From the NCBI RefSeq assembly GCF_900107965.1, contig NZ_FNVU01000002.1, positions 248,001-312,000 of the forward strand: DNA of 64,000 bases. Direction: 5' to 3'. A program made the translations under genes and the position numbers. The DNA comes from Actinacidiphila yanglinensis. GTDB lineage: Bacteria; Actinomycetota; Actinomycetes; Streptomycetales; Streptomycetaceae. The first letter of the stretch is position 1, and each line of letters begins with the position of its first letter. The notes under the pieces were generated by a model that was not told the DNA's origin, searched no databases, and saw only the letters and a program-made list of their open reading frames with translations. Of this stretch, positions 1-7,969 are shown in pieces.

Positions 1-1
1 C

Positions 2-172
2 GCGATCTACCGGCTGGCCTGGGCCGAGCAGCAGGGCGTCCCCGTCGAACGGGTGCGAGCGGCCTTCCTGCACATCCGGAGCGGCACGCTGGTGCGGCCC
101 GCGGACCTGCCGGACCGGGAGGCGCTGGAACGGCTGCTCAGCTCCGACCCGCCGGCGCGGCCGGTACGCTGA
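2..172 (+). CDS. C-terminal end of a RecB-nuclease-type/UvrD-like helicase (partial)
   Basis: Only the last 56 codons are inside the window; the gene begins upstream. The residues (a YRLAWA stretch, then a segment ending in an LPDREALERLL-type helix) resemble the extreme C terminus of the PD-(D/E)XK nuclease module that ends the large ATP-dependent DNA helicases encoded next to the dipeptidase in Streptomyces. In that family the C-terminal nuclease works with the N-terminal UvrD-like motor in processing broken DNA. No motor motif or nuclease catalytic residue is visible here, so the call rests on tail similarity and gene order. The stop codon is 5 bases before the start of the dipeptidase gene, which suggests one transcript. 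Confidence 0.6.
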   Translation, partial: AIYRLAWAEQQGVPVERVRAAFLHIRSGTLVRPADLPDREALERLLSSDPPARPVR

Positions 173-177
173 AAGCC

Positions 178-1635
178 ATGCGCACGACCCCGGACAACGC
201 CGTCCACCCGCAGCCCGTCCGCCCGCAGTCCGCCGACCCCGGCCCGTACATCGCCGAGCACGCGGACGGCTTCCTCGCCGCGCTCAAGGACTGGCTCCGC
301 ATCCCGTCCGTCTCCGCCGACCCGGACCATGCCCCCGACGTCCGCCGCAGCGCCGAGTGGCTCGCGGCGGCGCTGACCGACACCGGCTTCCCGGTGGCGG
401 AGGTCTGGGAGACCGAGGGCGGCCCCGCGGTGTTCGCGGAGTGGCCGAGCGGGGAGGCGGACGCCCCGACGGTGCTGGTCTACGGGCACCACGACGTGCA
501 GCCCGCCGCCCGGGAGGACGGCTGGGCGACCGACCCGTTCGAGCCGGTGGAGCAGGAGGGGCGGCTGCGGGCGCGCGGCGCCGCCGACGACAAGGGCCAG
601 GTCTTCCTGCACACCCTGGGGCTGCGCGCGCACCTGTCGGCGACCGGCCGCACCGCCCCCGCCGTGAACGTGAAGCTCCTGGTCGAGGGCGAGGAGGAGT
701 CCGGTTCGCCGCACTTCCTGGCCCTGATCAGGAAGCACGCCGACCGGCTCGGCTGCGACACCGTGATCGTCTCCGACACCGGCATGTGGGCCGAGGACAC
801 CCCGACCGTGTGCACCGGCATGCGCGGGCTGGTCGACGGCCAGATCGACCTGTTCGGGCCGGACCAGGACATCCACTCGGGATCGTTCGGCGGCGCGGTG
901 CCGAACCCGGCCACCGAGGCCGCCCGGCTGGTCGCCGCGCTCCACGACGAGGACCGCCGGGTGGCGATACCCGGGTTCTACGACGGCGTGGTGGAACTGA
1001 CCGAGCGGGAGCGCGCACTGCTGGCGGAGCTGCCGTTCGACGAGGCGGGATGGCTGCGCACCGCACGGTCGCACGCCGCGCTCGGCGAGCGCGGCCACAG
1101 CACGCTGGAGCGGATCTGGGCCCGGCCGACCGCCGAGATCAACGGCATCCACGCCGGCTACGGCGGGCCGGGCGGCAAGACCATCGTGCCGTCCAGCGCG
1201 CAGATCAAGTTCTCCTTCCGGCTGGTGGCGGGCCAGGACACCGCCCGGGTGCGGCAGCTCGTCACCGACTGGGTGGCCGCCCGGCTGCCCGACGGCATCC
1301 GGCACGAGATCCGCTTCTGGGGCGACGGCACCCGCCCGTGCCTGACGCCGCTGGACCACCCGGCGCTGCGCTCGCTGGTCCGCGCGATGGGCCGGGCCTT
1401 CGACCAGGAGATCAGGTACACCCGGGAAGGCGGCTCGGGACCGGCCGCCGACCTCCAGGACGTCCTGGGCGTTCCCGTCCTGTTCCTGGGAATTTCCGTG
1501 CCGTCCGACGGTTGGCATTCGGTGGACGAGAAAGTGGATCTCGATCTGCTCCTCAAGGGTGTCGAGACCGCGGCGCACCTGTGGACGGAACTCGCCGCCG
1601 ACTGGGCGGCCGAACCCTGGCCGAGCCGACGGTGA
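178..1635 (+). CDS. M20 family dipeptidase
   Basis: A 485-residue M20/M28-clan metallopeptidase, probably a cytosolic dipeptidase. The first metal-binding block is YGHHDVQPA (about residues 102-110), with His104/His105 and Asp106. It is followed by GAADDKG (134-140) with the bridging Asp, and EGEEESGS (170-177) with the general-base Glu pair, then the lid/dimerisation domain and the C-terminal His region (GWHSVDE near residue 445). Length is normal for the CNDP-like dipeptidases. The ATG follows a GAAAG Shine-Dalgarno-like sequence. The stop overlaps a possible GTG start (1632) of the next gene by four bases, so the two genes are probably cotranscribed. The substrate cannot be told from sequence. 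Confidence 0.9.
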   Translation: MRTTPDNAVHPQPVRPQSADPGPYIAEHADGFLAALKDWLRIPSVSADPDHAPDVRRSAEWLAAALTDTGFPVAEVWETEGGPAVFAEWPSGEADAPTVLVYGHHDVQPAAREDGWATDPFEPVEQEGRLRARGAADDKGQVFLHTLGLRAHLSATGRTAPAVNVKLLVEGEEESGSPHFLALIRKHADRLGCDTVIVSDTGMWAEDTPTVCTGMRGLVDGQIDLFGPDQDIHSGSFGGAVPNPATEAARLVAALHDEDRRVAIPGFYDGVVELTERERALLAELPFDEAGWLRTARSHAALGERGHSTLERIWARPTAEINGIHAGYGGPGGKTIVPSSAQIKFSFRLVAGQDTARVRQLVTDWVAARLPDGIRHEIRFWGDGTRPCLTPLDHPALRSLVRAMGRAFDQEIRYTREGGSGPAADLQDVLGVPVLFLGISVPSDGWHSVDEKVDLDLLLKGVETAAHLWTELAADWAAEPWPSRR

Positions 1636-1709
1636 GCACCGCAGACCCTCGGCGTACGGCTCATGCCGCCCGCACCACACGCACCGCAAAGGGGAGTTGG
1701 GAAGACGCC

Positions 1710-2651
1710 TTGACCGAACTCGACGCGACATCGAAGCCGCTGAGCCTGACCTATGCCGGAGTGGACCGCGCGGCCCACCACCGCCTGGACGAGGCGTGGC
1801 TCGCGGCTGCCTGGAGCCACCCCACCACCCGCGTCTTCGTCGTCTCCGGGGGCCAGGTGCTGGTCGAGGACACCCCGGACGGGGTCGAACTCGTCATGAC
1901 CCCGGCCTTCGACGCCCCCGAGACCGAGCAGCACCGCTACTTCCTGGGGATCGACGACGAGGGCGTGCGCTACTTCGCGCTCCAGAAGGACTCCCTGCCC
2001 GGCCGGATGGACGAACCGGCCCGCCCGGCCGGACTGCGCGAGGTCGGCGGGCTGCTCTCGCCGCTCGAGGCCGGGCTGATGGTGCACGCCGTCGCGCTGG
2101 AGAACTGGCAGCGCATGCACCGCTTCTGCTCCCGCTGCGGCGAACGCACCGTCATCGCCGCCGCGGGCCATATCCGCCGCTGCCCCGCCTGCGGGGCCGA
2201 GCACTACCCGCGCACCGACCCGGCCGTGATCATGCTGGTCACCGACGACGAGGACCGCGCCCTGCTCGGCCGCCAGGTGCACTGGCCCGAGGGCCGCTTC
2301 TCCACCCTCGCGGGCTTCGTCGAGCCGGGCGAGTCCATCGAGCAGTCGGTGCGCCGCGAGGTGTTCGAGGAGGCCGGGGTCACCGTCGGCGCAGTCTCCT
2401 ACGTGGCCAGCCAGCCCTGGCCGTTCCCCTCCAGCCTCATGCTCGGCTTCATGGCCCAGGCCACCTCGGCCGACATCCACGTCGACGGCGAGGAGATCCA
2501 CGAGGCCCGCTGGTTCTCCCGCGACGACCTGCGCGCCGCCTTCGAGTCCGGCGAGGTGCTGCCGCCCTACGGCATCTCGATCGCGGCCCGGCTGATCGAG
2601 CTGTGGTACGGCAAGCCGCTGCCGCGGCAGGGGGGCACGCCGGCGACGTAG
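1710..2651 (+). CDS. nudC: NAD(+)/NADH pyrophosphatase NudC (Nudix)
   Basis: A 313-residue Nudix hydrolase of the NudC type, which splits NAD(H) into NMN(H) and AMP and, in bacteria studied, removes NAD caps from RNA. Visible features, numbered from the TTG start: a four-cysteine zinc ribbon (C140, C143, C158, C161), the Nudix box GFVEPGESIEQ...REVFEEAGV (202-224), and the NudC-specific SQPWPFPSS motif (about 234-242). I chose TTG 1710 because it has a GGGAAG ribosome site 5 bases upstream and gives an N terminus of family length. GTG 1632, overlapping the dipeptidase stop as GTGA, is an in-frame alternative adding 26 residues. A strong hairpin follows the stop. Confidence 0.93.
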   Translation: MTELDATSKPLSLTYAGVDRAAHHRLDEAWLAAAWSHPTTRVFVVSGGQVLVEDTPDGVELVMTPAFDAPETEQHRYFLGIDDEGVRYFALQKDSLPGRMDEPARPAGLREVGGLLSPLEAGLMVHAVALENWQRMHRFCSRCGERTVIAAAGHIRRCPACGAEHYPRTDPAVIMLVTDDEDRALLGRQVHWPEGRFSTLAGFVEPGESIEQSVRREVFEEAGVTVGAVSYVASQPWPFPSSLMLGFMAQATSADIHVDGEEIHEARWFSRDDLRAAFESGEVLPPYGISIAARLIELWYGKPLPRQGGTPAT

Positions 2652-2659
2652 CGGCGGAA

Positions 2660-2702
2660 GCCGGTCGCGCGGCGGAGCCGGTGGTTCCGCCGCGCAGCCG
2701 GC
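2660..2702. terminator. Bidirectional terminator hairpin between nudC and the GNAT gene
   Basis: The arms 2660-2675 and 2686-2702 are complementary over about 16 bases with one mismatch (GCCGG.CGCGCGGCGGA against TCCGCCGCGC.GCCGGC), with a loop of about 10 bases. It lies between two convergent genes, as expected for a shared terminator. Confidence 0.6.
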
Positions 2703-3350
2703 TCAGGGCAGTTGGGTCGGCGGCGTGGGCGGGACCGGGGTCAGGTTCGGCGTGCGGGGGGCTTCGGGCGACGGGGTCGGCGCGGAGTCCCGGCCGGAGG
2801 TCGGCAGGACGGCCACCGGACCGGCGTCGATCTCGTCGCGCAGCACGCCGTAGACCACCCCGTCGCGCCAGCGCCCGTCGCGGAACACCACGCTGCGCAG
2901 CACTCCCTCGCGGGTGAATCCCGCCTTCTCCAGGGCGCGCTGCTCGGCGGCGTTCTCCAGGTCGGTGTCCGCCTCGATCCTGACGGCCGGGGTGTGCGCG
3001 AACAGGTAGCGCACGAGCAGTTCCTGGGCCCGGGTGCCGACTCCTCGCCCGCGCGCCTGCGGCAGCAGCTGGATACCGATGTTCCAGTAGGACGAGTGGG
3101 GCATCACCACCACCCTCCGCCACGAGACGAAACCGAGCGCTGTCTCCCCGGAGACCACCATCAACTGGCCCCCGTCCTCGCCGAGGAGCCCGTTCTCCGC
3201 GAACCGGCGGCGCCACTTGGCGGGATCCTGCCATCCGAACCACTGGAACGGCCCGGTGCTCTCGGGGCTCTGCGTGCACTGCTCGAGTACGGGCAGGTCC
3301 TCCTCGCGGGCGGCGCGCAGTTCCACGGAATTCTCGGTCACCCGGACCAC
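2703..3350 (-). CDS. GNAT family N-acetyltransferase
   Basis: A 215-residue acetyltransferase of the GNAT fold (RimJ/RimL-like subgroup). The acetyl-CoA loop is the Q/R-x-x-G-x-G/A motif in PQARGRGVGT, followed by the usual C-terminal sequence NAAEQRALEKAGFTREGVLR, in which Asn and the AGF strand are conserved in ribosomal-protein-type acetyltransferases. The last 40 residues are proline- and threonine-rich and probably disordered. The start is a GTG at 3348-3350; a second GTG lies three codons in. It is convergent with nudC. The acceptor substrate is unknown. Confidence 0.85.
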   Translation of the reverse strand: MVRVTENSVELRAAREEDLPVLEQCTQSPESTGPFQWFGWQDPAKWRRRFAENGLLGEDGGQLMVVSGETALGFVSWRRVVVMPHSSYWNIGIQLLPQARGRGVGTRAQELLVRYLFAHTPAVRIEADTDLENAAEQRALEKAGFTREGVLRSVVFRDGRWRDGVVYGVLRDEIDAGPVAVLPTSGRDSAPTPSPEAPRTPNLTPVPPTPPTQLP

Positions 3351-3427
3351 CCTAGGGCCTGACCCCCGGCTCGTCCCCGCTCATCCCCTCGTCGCTCATC
3401 CCCTCGTCCCGGCCCCCGGCGCGGTGC

Positions 3428-3652
3428 TCAGCCCAGCGAGCGGGCGTTCGCCGCCGCCATCCGCGCGGCCAGCTCCTCGCGGGGCGTGATCCGCCGCACC
3501 GCGGGCAGCGGCGCCTCCCACACCCGTCCGGTCGCCAGCGCCCTCAACCGCACCCGCCCGCACGCGACGCCCAGCACCAGACCGAGACGCTGCACCTGGG
3601 TGTCACGCGCCACCTGTCCGACTTCCGGGGGAAATGCGCTTGGCTCGTCCAT
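3428..3652 (-). CDS. Small conserved actinobacterial protein, unknown function
   Basis: A 74-residue protein beginning MDEPSAFPPEVGQVARDT. It looks like the small Streptomyces proteins with a compact beta fold (VGQVARDT...RLGLVLGVACGRVRLRAL...WEAPL) and a C-terminal helix ending AARMAAANARS. No catalytic motif, signal peptide or membrane segment is present. The ATG is at 3650-3652. The reading frame extends further upstream, but that part has no comparable character. I recognise the family as recurrent in Streptomyces genomes but know no function. Confidence 0.7.
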   Translation of the reverse strand: MDEPSAFPPEVGQVARDTQVQRLGLVLGVACGRVRLRALATGRVWEAPLPAVRRITPREELAARMAAANARSLG

Positions 3653-3798
3653 GAGGGGGCTCCGCGGCGGGTGATGCACTCCGACTGTGTCCGCCATGGA
3701 CGGTAGTGAGCAACGCCACTGCCGCGAGGGGGAGTTGAGGGAGATTTGAGGCTGACGGGCCAGCCGGGCCGGAAGGCGCGGGCGGACTTCCGATGCTC

Positions 3799-4428
3799 CT
3801 ACTGCGGGTCCTGGTACCCCTGCGCGTGGAGGATCCGGTCGATACGGGCGCGGTGGGCCGCCTCCCACGCGTCGAGAGTCTCGGCGGACTCCTTCGCGAG
3901 CTTCGCGCGGGCGTCGAGGAGCAGCTGGGGGCCGCGGGCGCGGGGCGCGACCACGATGCCCTCCTCGTCGGCCACGACGATGTCACCGGCGTCCACCTGG
4001 ACGCCGCCGCAGGTCACGCGGGCGTTGAGCGGCTCGACGACCGACTTGCCGCCGGGGATGGGGATCACTCCGCGCGCGAAGACGGGGAAGCGGGAGGCGC
4101 GGATCTCGGCGAGGTCGCGGATCACGCCGTCGATCACGAAGGCGGCGATCCCGTTGCGCTGGGCGACCGCGCAGACGTTGCCGCCGGCGACCGCGTAGTC
4201 CACGTCGCCCGCCTCGACGACGATCACGGAGCCGGCCGGGGCGCGGTGGATGGCCGCGTGCAGCATCAGGTTGTCGCCGGCGGGGCAGCGCACGGTGAAG
4301 GCCGGACCGGCGACCTGGGGCATGTCCGGCCACAGCGGCCGGATGCCGATGTCCATGACCTGCGCGCGTCCGAGGAAGTCGGCGAGGGTGGTCGGCGGTA
4401 TGTCCCGGAAGCCGGCGGCGTCATCCAT
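3799..4428 (-). CDS. RraA-like protein / 4-hydroxy-4-methyl-2-oxoglutarate aldolase family
   Basis: A 209-residue member of the RraA/HMG-aldolase fold. Visible family motifs are GPAFTVRCPAGDNLMLHAA near the N terminus, the metal and substrate loop GGNVCAVAQRNGIAAFVIDGVIRD with the catalytic Arg-Asp pair, and the later GGVQVDAGDIVVADEEGIVV. Two activities are known in this family: class II pyruvate aldolase, and inhibition of RNase E by RraA. The intact GxIRD motif fits the aldolase fold, but motif evidence alone cannot separate the roles. The ATG at 4426-4428 has only a weak ribosome site. Confidence 0.8.
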   Translation of the reverse strand: MDDAAGFRDIPPTTLADFLGRAQVMDIGIRPLWPDMPQVAGPAFTVRCPAGDNLMLHAAIHRAPAGSVIVVEAGDVDYAVAGGNVCAVAQRNGIAAFVIDGVIRDLAEIRASRFPVFARGVIPIPGGKSVVEPLNARVTCGGVQVDAGDIVVADEEGIVVAPRARGPQLLLDARAKLAKESAETLDAWEAAHRARIDRILHAQGYQDPQ

Positions 4429-4527
4429 GCCCAGGACCGTAGCACCGGGTCAGGCAGCGCCTCGGGAGCCCTCGGCGGTGCCTGCGGGGCGCCGCCGAGG
4501 AGCGTGGCTCGACGTCGCTCGGATCGC

Positions 4528-4550
4528 GACGCCGCCGGGATCGCGGCGTC
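4528..4550 (-). terminator. Possible terminator hairpin downstream of mycoredoxin
   Basis: A perfect 8-base-pair stem (GACGCCGC / GCGGCGTC) with a 7-base loop, 50 bases past the mycoredoxin stop on its strand. There is no T-run, which is common for terminators in high-GC actinomycetes. Confidence 0.4.
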
Positions 4551-4601
4551 CCCGGTGCCGAATGCGGCCCGGGGACGTACGCGAACGGTGGCGGCGGCAG
4601 G

Positions 4602-4856
4602 TCAGGCGCTGAGCGCCTGGGAGACCTGGGCGAGGCTGGGGTTGGTCATCGTGGACTGCTTGCCGCTGGGCGCCACCACGAGCACGGTCGGCACCGTCTG
4701 GTTGCCGCCGTTGGCCTGCTCCACGAACTTCGCGGACTCCGGGTCCTGCTCGATGTTGATCTCGGTGTACGCGATGCCCTCCCGGTCGAGCTGGCTCTTG
4801 AGCCGGCGGCAGTAGCCGCACCAGGTGGTGCTGTACATCGTCACGGTGCCCGACAT
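4602..4856 (-). CDS. mrx: Mycoredoxin (glutaredoxin-like, CGYC)
   Basis: An 84-residue thioredoxin-fold protein. It has the redox motif WCGYC (Cys13 and Cys16), a TVPT cis-proline loop (about 54-57) and the EINIEQDPE segment typical of actinobacterial mycoredoxin-1. Such proteins use mycothiol to reduce S-mycothiolated proteins. Length equals the family norm. The ATG at 4854-4856 is preceded by GAGGAG about 11 bases upstream. Two sigma-R-type promoters lie upstream on the same strand, which fits a thiol-stress regulon gene. The divergent neighbour is uvrD2. Confidence 0.93.
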   Translation of the reverse strand: MSGTVTMYSTTWCGYCRRLKSQLDREGIAYTEINIEQDPESAKFVEQANGGNQTVPTVLVVAPSGKQSTMTNPSLAQVSQALSA

Positions 4857-4904
4857 GTCGTGATCCGCTCCTCGTCCAAGAGTGCTCGGCTTCCTGCGTC
4901 CGGG

Positions 4905-4930
4905 AACACCGGACGAGGCGACTTCATTCC
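4905..4930 (-). promoter_or_regulatory. Sigma-R-type promoter of mycoredoxin (N18)
   Basis: On the minus strand the sequence reads GGAAT, 18 bases, GTT, an exact match to the Streptomyces sigma-R consensus GGAAT-N18/19-GTT. It points at the mycoredoxin start about 50 bases downstream. Mycothiol-dependent redox genes are established members of that regulon. Confidence 0.75.
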
Positions 4931-4934
4931 GTGG

Positions 4935-4961
4935 AACGCCCCGGTGGCCCGCGCACATTCC
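4935..4961 (-). promoter_or_regulatory. Second sigma-R-like promoter upstream of mycoredoxin (N19)
   Basis: A second GGAAT-N19-GTT on the minus strand, 30 bases upstream of the first. The spacing is still within the accepted range. It may be a tandem promoter or chance. Confidence 0.45.
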
Positions 4962-5178
4962 ACTCGTGCCCCGGCCGTGGTGCCGCCCAGCCGGGACACG
5001 AGCGTACGGGCCCGCTCCGGCGCGAACGGACCCGGAGGGACGGGAGGGCGCCAGGGACCGACGGACGCAGGGGGACGGGGAGGAGCGGGGGCCCGAGGGA
5101 CGCGGACGGACGGTGAAGCCCGGTGAAGCCTGTGGACAACCCCGCCGGGGTGTCGCCGGAACCTGGCACAGTGGCGGG

Positions 5179-7425
5179 GTGACTGCGACAACCCACGACT
5201 CGCTCTTCCCCGCGATGCCCGACTCCGCGGACGCGGTGCTCGACGGACTCGACCCCGAGCAGCGCGCCGTCGCCACGGCGCTGCACGGTCCGGTGTGCGT
5301 GCTGGCCGGCGCCGGCACCGGCAAGACCCGGGCGATCACCCACCGGATCGCGTACGGCGTGCGGGCGGGCGTCCTGCAGCCCTCGACCGTGCTCGCCGTG
5401 ACGTTCACCGCTCGGGCCGCGGGGGAGATGCGCGGGCGGCTGCGGCAGCTCGGCGCGGGCGGGGTGCAGGCACGGACGTTCCACGCCGCCGCGCTGCGGC
5501 AGTTGCAGTACTTCTGGCCACGCGCCATCGGCGGCGAGATGCCGCGCATCCTTGAGCGCAAGGTCCAGCTCGTCGCGGAGGCGGGCGCACGCTCCCGGAT
5601 CCGGCTGGACCGCAGCGAGCTGCGCGACGTGACCGGCGAGATCGAGTGGTGCAAGGTCACCCAGACGGTGCCGGAGGACTACCCCGCCGTGGCCGCCAAG
5701 ACCTCGCGCGACGTGCCGCGCGACCCGGCCGAGGTGGCGCGGATCTACGCGACGTACGAGCAGCTCAAGCGCGACCGCGGACTGATCGACTTCGAGGACG
5801 TGCTGCTGCTGACCGTCGGCGTCCTCCAGGACCGCCCGGACGTGGCGGACACCGTCCGCTCGCAGTACCAGCACTTCGTGGTGGACGAGTACCAGGACGT
5901 CAGCCCGCTCCAGCAGCGCCTGCTGGAGCTGTGGCTCGGCGGCCGGGGGAACCTGTGCGTGGTCGGCGACGCCTCGCAGACGATCTACTCGTTCACCGGC
6001 GCGACCCCGGACTTCCTGCTCGGCTTCCGCACCCGCCACCCGGACGCCACCGTGGTCAAGCTGGTGCGCGACTACCGCTCCACCCCCCAGGTCGTCGGCC
6101 TGGCCAACGGCCTGCTCAGCCAGGCCCGCGGACACGCCGCCGCCCACCGGCTGGAGCTGGTCTCGCAGCGCGAGTCCGGCCCCGACCCCGCCTACACCGA
6201 GTACCCGGACGAGCCCGCCGAGGCCGAGGGAGCCGCCCGCCGGATCAGGGACCTGATCGACTCCGGGGTGCGCCCCAGCGAGATCGCGGTGCTCTACCGG
6301 ATCAACGCCCAGTCGGAGGTGTACGAACAGGCGCTCGCCGACGCCGGGGTGCCCTACCAGCTGCGCGGCGCCGAGCGGTTCTTCGAGCGGCCCGAGGTGC
6401 GCGAGGCGGGCATGCTGCTGCGCGGGGCGGCCCGCGCAGCCGCCGACCCGGGGGAGGAGCGGGAGACGATCCCGCAGCAGGTGCGCGCGGTGCTCAGCTC
6501 GCGCGGCTGGGCGTCGGAGCCGCCCGCGGGATCGGGCGCGGTACGCGACCGCTGGGAGTCGCTGGCGGCGCTGGTGCGGCTGTCGGAGGACTTCACCGCG
6601 GCCCGGCCCGGCGCGGAGCTGTCCGACTTCGTCACCGAGCTCGACGAGCGGGCCAACGCGCAGCACGCCCCGACGGTGGAGGGCGTCACCCTCGCCTCGC
6701 TGCATGCCGCGAAGGGGCTGGAGTGGGATGCGGTGTTCCTGGTCGGCCTGACCGAGGGCACCCTGCCGATCACCCACGCCAAGACCGACGAGCAGGTCGA
6801 GGAGGAGCGCCGGCTGCTGTATGTCGGGGTCACCCGGGCCCGGCTGCACCTGTCGCTGTCGTGGGCGCTGTCGCGCTCGCCGGGCGGCCGCGGCGGGCGG
6901 CGCCCGTCCCGCTTCATGGACGGGCTGCGGCCGGGTTCGGCGCCGCGCGGTGCCCGGCGCGGAGCGGGCGGCCAGGGCGGCGTCGAGCGCGGCTCGGGCG
7001 GGCGCAGCAAGCGGCGCGGCCCGGTGCTCTGCCGGGTGTGCGGCCGGACCCTGTCGGAGGCCGGCGAGATCAAGCTGATGCGGTGCGAGGACTGCCCCTC
7101 CGACCTCGACGAGGCGCTATACGACCGGCTGCGCGGCTGGCGGATGGAGCAGGCCAAGGCCCTCGGCCAGCCCGCGTACTGCGTCTTCACCGACAAGACG
7201 CTGCTGGCCATCGCCGAGGTCCGGCCGTCGGACGAACAGGGGCTCGCCGCCATCCCCGGCGTGGGCGCCCGCAAGCTCGACAAGTTCGGCGCCGACGTGC
7301 TGGCACTGTGTTCCGGGGTGGAGCCCGGGGAGGAATACGACGCTCCGGATGAAGGAGTGGAAGAGGCCGTTCCGGGTGGCCCGGAGGAGGCCGCGGAATC
7401 TTCTTCGGAAGAAGCCGAAAAATAG
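5179..7425 (+). CDS. uvrD2: ATP-dependent DNA helicase UvrD2 (HRDC domain)
   Basis: A 748-residue SF1A helicase. The Walker A motif is AGAGTGKT (43-50), followed by the UvrD motifs TFTARAAGEMRGR, VDEYQDVS, GDASQTIYSFTGA and a C-terminal LHAAKGLEWDAVFLVG block. After the motor comes CRVCG...RCEDC, exactly the C-x2-C-x14-C-x2-C tetracysteine motif described in mycobacterial UvrD2, then a C-terminal HRDC domain (LRGWRMEQAKALGQPAYCVFTDKTLLAIAEVRP). It probably acts in DNA repair or replication. The start is GTG 5179; upstream sequence in the same frame lacks helicase similarity. Its last codons overlap the AT-rich element of the promoter for the following wblC leader. Confidence 0.93.
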   Translation: MTATTHDSLFPAMPDSADAVLDGLDPEQRAVATALHGPVCVLAGAGTGKTRAITHRIAYGVRAGVLQPSTVLAVTFTARAAGEMRGRLRQLGAGGVQARTFHAAALRQLQYFWPRAIGGEMPRILERKVQLVAEAGARSRIRLDRSELRDVTGEIEWCKVTQTVPEDYPAVAAKTSRDVPRDPAEVARIYATYEQLKRDRGLIDFEDVLLLTVGVLQDRPDVADTVRSQYQHFVVDEYQDVSPLQQRLLELWLGGRGNLCVVGDASQTIYSFTGATPDFLLGFRTRHPDATVVKLVRDYRSTPQVVGLANGLLSQARGHAAAHRLELVSQRESGPDPAYTEYPDEPAEAEGAARRIRDLIDSGVRPSEIAVLYRINAQSEVYEQALADAGVPYQLRGAERFFERPEVREAGMLLRGAARAAADPGEERETIPQQVRAVLSSRGWASEPPAGSGAVRDRWESLAALVRLSEDFTAARPGAELSDFVTELDERANAQHAPTVEGVTLASLHAAKGLEWDAVFLVGLTEGTLPITHAKTDEQVEEERRLLYVGVTRARLHLSLSWALSRSPGGRGGRRPSRFMDGLRPGSAPRGARRGAGGQGGVERGSGGRSKRRGPVLCRVCGRTLSEAGEIKLMRCEDCPSDLDEALYDRLRGWRMEQAKALGQPAYCVFTDKTLLAIAEVRPSDEQGLAAIPGVGARKLDKFGADVLALCSGVEPGEEYDAPDEGVEEAVPGGPEEAAESSSEEAEK

Positions 7426-7456
7426 TTTGCGCATCCCGCGGGAATCCTCATAGCCT
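7414..7456 (+). promoter_or_regulatory. Candidate WhiB7-type promoter for the wblC leader transcript
   Basis: A -35-like TTGCGC (7427-7432), an 18-base spacer and TAGCCT (7451-7456) match a Streptomyces housekeeping promoter. Immediately upstream of the -35 is an AT-rich run (GAAAAATAGT, about 7417-7426) in otherwise GC-rich DNA. An AT-rich element abutting the -35 is the published signature of WhiB7-activated promoters, so this would allow autoactivation by WblC. The assignment is inferred from sequence only. Confidence 0.5.
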
Positions 7457-7562
7457 GCGGGAGCACGGTCGAGAGCGGGTCTTCCAAGAGCCGCCAAGAC
7501 TGTGATGTACTAGGCAAGTCCGGTCCACTGCCCTTACGAGACGCCGAGAGGAGGCGAGCACA

Positions 7563-7946
7563 GTGAGCAGCAACATCACCATCACCAAAGTGACCGATCG
7601 TCCGGTCGCGGCCGCCGCCTGCTCGCTCGACGTCTCCCTTGTCTCGCTGCGTGGCGCCGGCCTGTCCCTCGCCTCTGCTCTGCTGCCGGTTCTCCCGGTG
7701 CGCGAGCGGAGTGAGCGACCGACCGGGGCGCCTGCGGTAGCGGCGGCGAAGGCACAGGCGACTGCCTATGCCTTTACCTCTGCGGCTGCCGGCGCCGGCG
7801 CCAAGGGCGCGACGACTGCCGAAGGCGGCGCCCATGGCATCAATGGCGCCAAGGCCTCCGGACTGGGGATCGGACAGCAGCAGAAGAAGACGCAGCACGG
7901 TATGTGGGCCTACCGCGGGCCTGAACCCTGGAGCGATCCAACCTGA
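7563..7946 (+). CDS. Leader ORF upstream of wblC (candidate regulatory uORF)
   Basis: A 127-codon ORF with a near-perfect ribosome site (GAGAGGAGG, 8 bases before the GTG). The product is alanine-rich with no known domain and ends MWAYRGPEPWSDPT. Its third positions are less GC-biased than those of its neighbours, which suggests selection on the RNA or on a short peptide rather than an ordinary enzyme. The ORF ends inside a stem-loop (7941-7959) directly before an intrinsic terminator, and its codons for YRGP overlap a sequence able to pair with that terminator. This fits a translated attenuator for wblC. Whether the long protein is functional or only its 3' end is sensed is unknown; ATG 7902 would give a 14-residue peptide. 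Confidence 0.6.
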   Translation: MSSNITITKVTDRPVAAAACSLDVSLVSLRGAGLSLASALLPVLPVRERSERPTGAPAVAAAKAQATAYAFTSAAAGAGAKGATTAEGGAHGINGAKASGLGIGQQQKKTQHGMWAYRGPEPWSDPT

Positions 7947-7959
7947 CAGCGAGTCAGGT
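7941..7959 (+). promoter_or_regulatory. Stem-loop spanning the stop codon of the wblC leader ORF
   Basis: ACCTGAC (7941-7947) pairs with GTCAGGT (7953-7959) around a 5-base loop. The TGA of the leader ORF (7944-7946) is inside the left arm, so a terminating ribosome would prevent it from forming. Confidence 0.5.
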
Positions 7960-7969
7960 CGGCACCTTC

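Larger units (their letters stand above)
4857..5178. other. Divergent intergenic region between mycoredoxin and uvrD2
   Basis: This 322-base stretch has no credible gene. Its left third holds two sigma-R-type promoters reading left into mycoredoxin. It also contains a perfect 10-base tandem direct repeat (CGGTGAAGCC, 5111-5130) followed directly by TGTGGACAA (5131-5139), the complement of the Streptomyces DnaA box TTGTCCACA. A G-rich purine tract covers about 5030-5110. I could not identify a confident promoter for uvrD2. Confidence 0.6.

Noticed and set aside
1487..1513. A GGAAT-N17-GTT sequence resembling a sigma-R promoter
   Set aside because: Spacing is one base short, it is inside the dipeptidase coding sequence, and it is not followed by a stress gene.
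357..1709. Upstream extension of the nudC frame inside the dipeptidase gene
   Set aside because: Arg/Gly/Pro/Ala-rich shadow sequence out of phase with the clear M20 gene.
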